6,305 nt of DNA from an uncultured bacterium. Its GTDB lineage: Bacteria > Patescibacteriota > Minisyncoccia > Phycocordibacterales > UBA9973. The notes beneath the pieces were generated by a model. That model saw nothing but the letters and a program-made list of their open reading frames with translations. It searched no databases and was not told the origin of the DNA. The stretch lies in the NCBI GenBank assembly GCA_903907175.1, contig CAIVNB010000028.1, forward strand, positions 1-6,305, given 5' to 3'. A program made the position numbers and the translations under genes. How positions within the stretch are numbered: the first letter of the stretch is position 1; each line of letters begins with the position of its first letter. This document shows, piece after piece, positions 5,640 through 6,305 of the stretch.

Positions 5640-6005
5640 ATGAAAAAACTAGGACTAAGAACTAAAAAAACATACGAAAAATATACTAAATTCAGAAATG
5701 AAGGTTTTTTGGCAAATGGTTGTAATCTGTGTAAAAAAAATAAACCAATAAAAGAATATAAACACTGGAGAATAATAAATAACAAATTTCCTTGGGATCG
5801 TATCGCAAAGATAAATCACATACTAATTCCCAAAAGACACATTGTCTATGGACAACTAAACGAAATAGAAAAAAAAGAATTTGATTTATTAAAATCAACC
5901 TATGTTGACAAAAAATATGAAATTATGGTAGAGGCTACTGACGGTATAAAGTCAATTCCTAGCCACTACCATGTTCATTTGATTGTTGTTAAAGATAAAA
6001 TTTAA
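5640..6005 (+). CDS. HIT (histidine triad) family protein
   Basis: The 121-residue product ends its core with SHYHVHLIVV (108-117), the histidine triad H-x-H-x-H with His109, His111 and His113. In this superfamily the triad forms the nucleotide alpha-phosphate site of hydrolases and transferases. Upstream are CNLC (28-31), the CxxC that often binds zinc in HIT proteins, the strand HWRIINNKFPW (42-52), and NHILIPKRHIVYGQL (59-73), which matches the usual 'HxLIIPKxH' segment. The protein is very Lys-rich and near the short end for HIT proteins. ATG at 5640 is chosen: it follows the previous stop by 10 bp and keeps the CxxC and triad. Upstream in-frame TTG (5586) or ATG (5607) would overlap the preceding gene and add nothing family-like. 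The substrate is not predictable. Confidence 0.8.
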   Translation: MKKLGLRTKKTYEKYTKFRNEGFLANGCNLCKKNKPIKEYKHWRIINNKFPWDRIAKINHILIPKRHIVYGQLNEIEKKEFDLLKSTYVDKKYEIMVEATDGIKSIPSHYHVHLIVVKDKI

Positions 6006-6008
6006 TTT

Positions 6009-6017
6009 TGCTATAAT
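6009..6017 (+). promoter_or_regulatory. extended -10 promoter of the gene starting at 6024, predicted leaderless
   Basis: TGCTATAAT is an extended -10 (TGn plus perfect TATAAT at 6012-6017), followed by TACCTC and ATG at 6024. The spacing is identical to that at 4811. The nearest -35-like TTGTTA (5986-5991) is 20 bp away and probably irrelevant. It begins immediately after the HIT stop, so the next gene has its own promoter. Confidence 0.6.
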
Positions 6018-6023
6018 TACCTC

Positions 6024-6305
6024 ATGTCTTTAATAAAAAGAACTCGCAATTGGTACGGCCGTTTTGAGCGCCCTATTTCATCCCTTTCCCTTATTTTAGG
6101 GTTCATTTTTGACGCAATTACTTTAAAACGAGTAGACACACTCTGGGAAAATTTTTGGATATTAGGCCATCTTATCATTGTTGGAATTTTTATTGCATTG
6201 ATACATATTAAAGAAAACGAGATTGGTGATGAGAAAAACCCTAGTAAAGCTCACTTCTGGTTTGTAAATATCTTACAATTTTTCTTTGGAGGATTGCTAT
6301 CCACT
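6024..6305 (+). CDS. multi-pass membrane protein, N-terminal part only (possibly DUF2914-type)
   Basis: The frame opens at ATG 6024 and is still open at the window end, giving 94 residues. It begins with a basic, aromatic cytosolic stretch MSLIKRTRNWYGRFERPIS. A hydrophobic segment follows at about 19-34 (SSLSLILGFIFDAITL), then KRVDTLWENFW, a clear membrane helix at 44-60 (FWILGHLIIVGIFIALI), a charged loop (KENEIGDEKNPSKAH) and the start of another helix (FWFVNILQFFFGGLLST). The ERPISSLSLI...FDAITLKRVD pattern resembles membrane proteins of Parcubacteria that end in a DUF2914 domain, but that domain would lie beyond the window, so the name is tentative. The extended -10 6 nt upstream supports this start. 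Confidence 0.72.
   Translation, partial: MSLIKRTRNWYGRFERPISSLSLILGFIFDAITLKRVDTLWENFWILGHLIIVGIFIALIHIKENEIGDEKNPSKAHFWFVNILQFFFGGLLST

Noticed and set aside
1..6305. CRISPR array, insertion sequence or replication origin
   Set aside because: No regularly spaced repeats, transposase or terminal inverted repeats, and no DnaA-box cluster were seen. The only sizeable direct repeat is the tRNA-Gln 3' half.

Overview
The window is AT-rich and gene-dense, with short intergenic gaps and no Shine-Dalgarno motif placed where it would clearly decide a start. It carries a compact set of bacterial genes: a bifunctional phosphoglucose/phosphomannose isomerase, RarA, a ZnT9-like CDF transporter, a prepilin-like protein ending in a DUF1566 domain, and several small unrecognised membrane proteins. 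This combination and style most resemble a Patescibacteria/CPR genome (Parcubacteria-like). That assignment is inferred from protein style only. All seven complete genes end in TAA and none needs TGA to be read as an amino acid, so the standard code fits.

Layout. Positions 1-203 (minus) hold the N-terminus of a membrane-anchored protein cut by the window edge. It is divergent from the sugar-phosphate isomerase at 285-1274 (plus). That gene converges, with only 30 bp between stops, on rarA (1305-2447, minus). Upstream of rarA in the same direction is the CDF transporter (2506-3504, minus). Positions 3505-3829 are free of protein genes: they hold the transporter promoter, a structured hairpin region (about 3575-3653), an intact tRNA-Gln(CUG) at 3673-3743, and a decayed second copy of the 3' half of that tRNA at 3778-3820. 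Next comes the prepilin/DUF1566 gene (3830-4723, minus). It is divergent from a rightward row of small genes: a three-helix membrane protein (4811-5107), a membrane-anchored beta-rich protein (5120-5629) and a histidine-triad protein (5640-6005). A separate gene for a membrane protein starts at 6024 and runs off the right edge.

The most systematic signal is promoter placement. At four starts (203, 2447, 4811, 6024) a -10-like hexamer ends exactly 6 nt before the ATG. This puts the expected transcription start on or within a base of the start codon and predicts leaderless mRNAs. The transporter and prepilin genes have -35/-10 pairs with 17-bp spacers and very short predicted leaders. The second notable item is the tRNA-Gln with its 3' partial copy: the copy carries a CCA end that the intact gene lacks, suggesting a recombination or integration scar next to the pilin gene. 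No complete mobile element, CRISPR array or recognisable new multi-gene system is visible.
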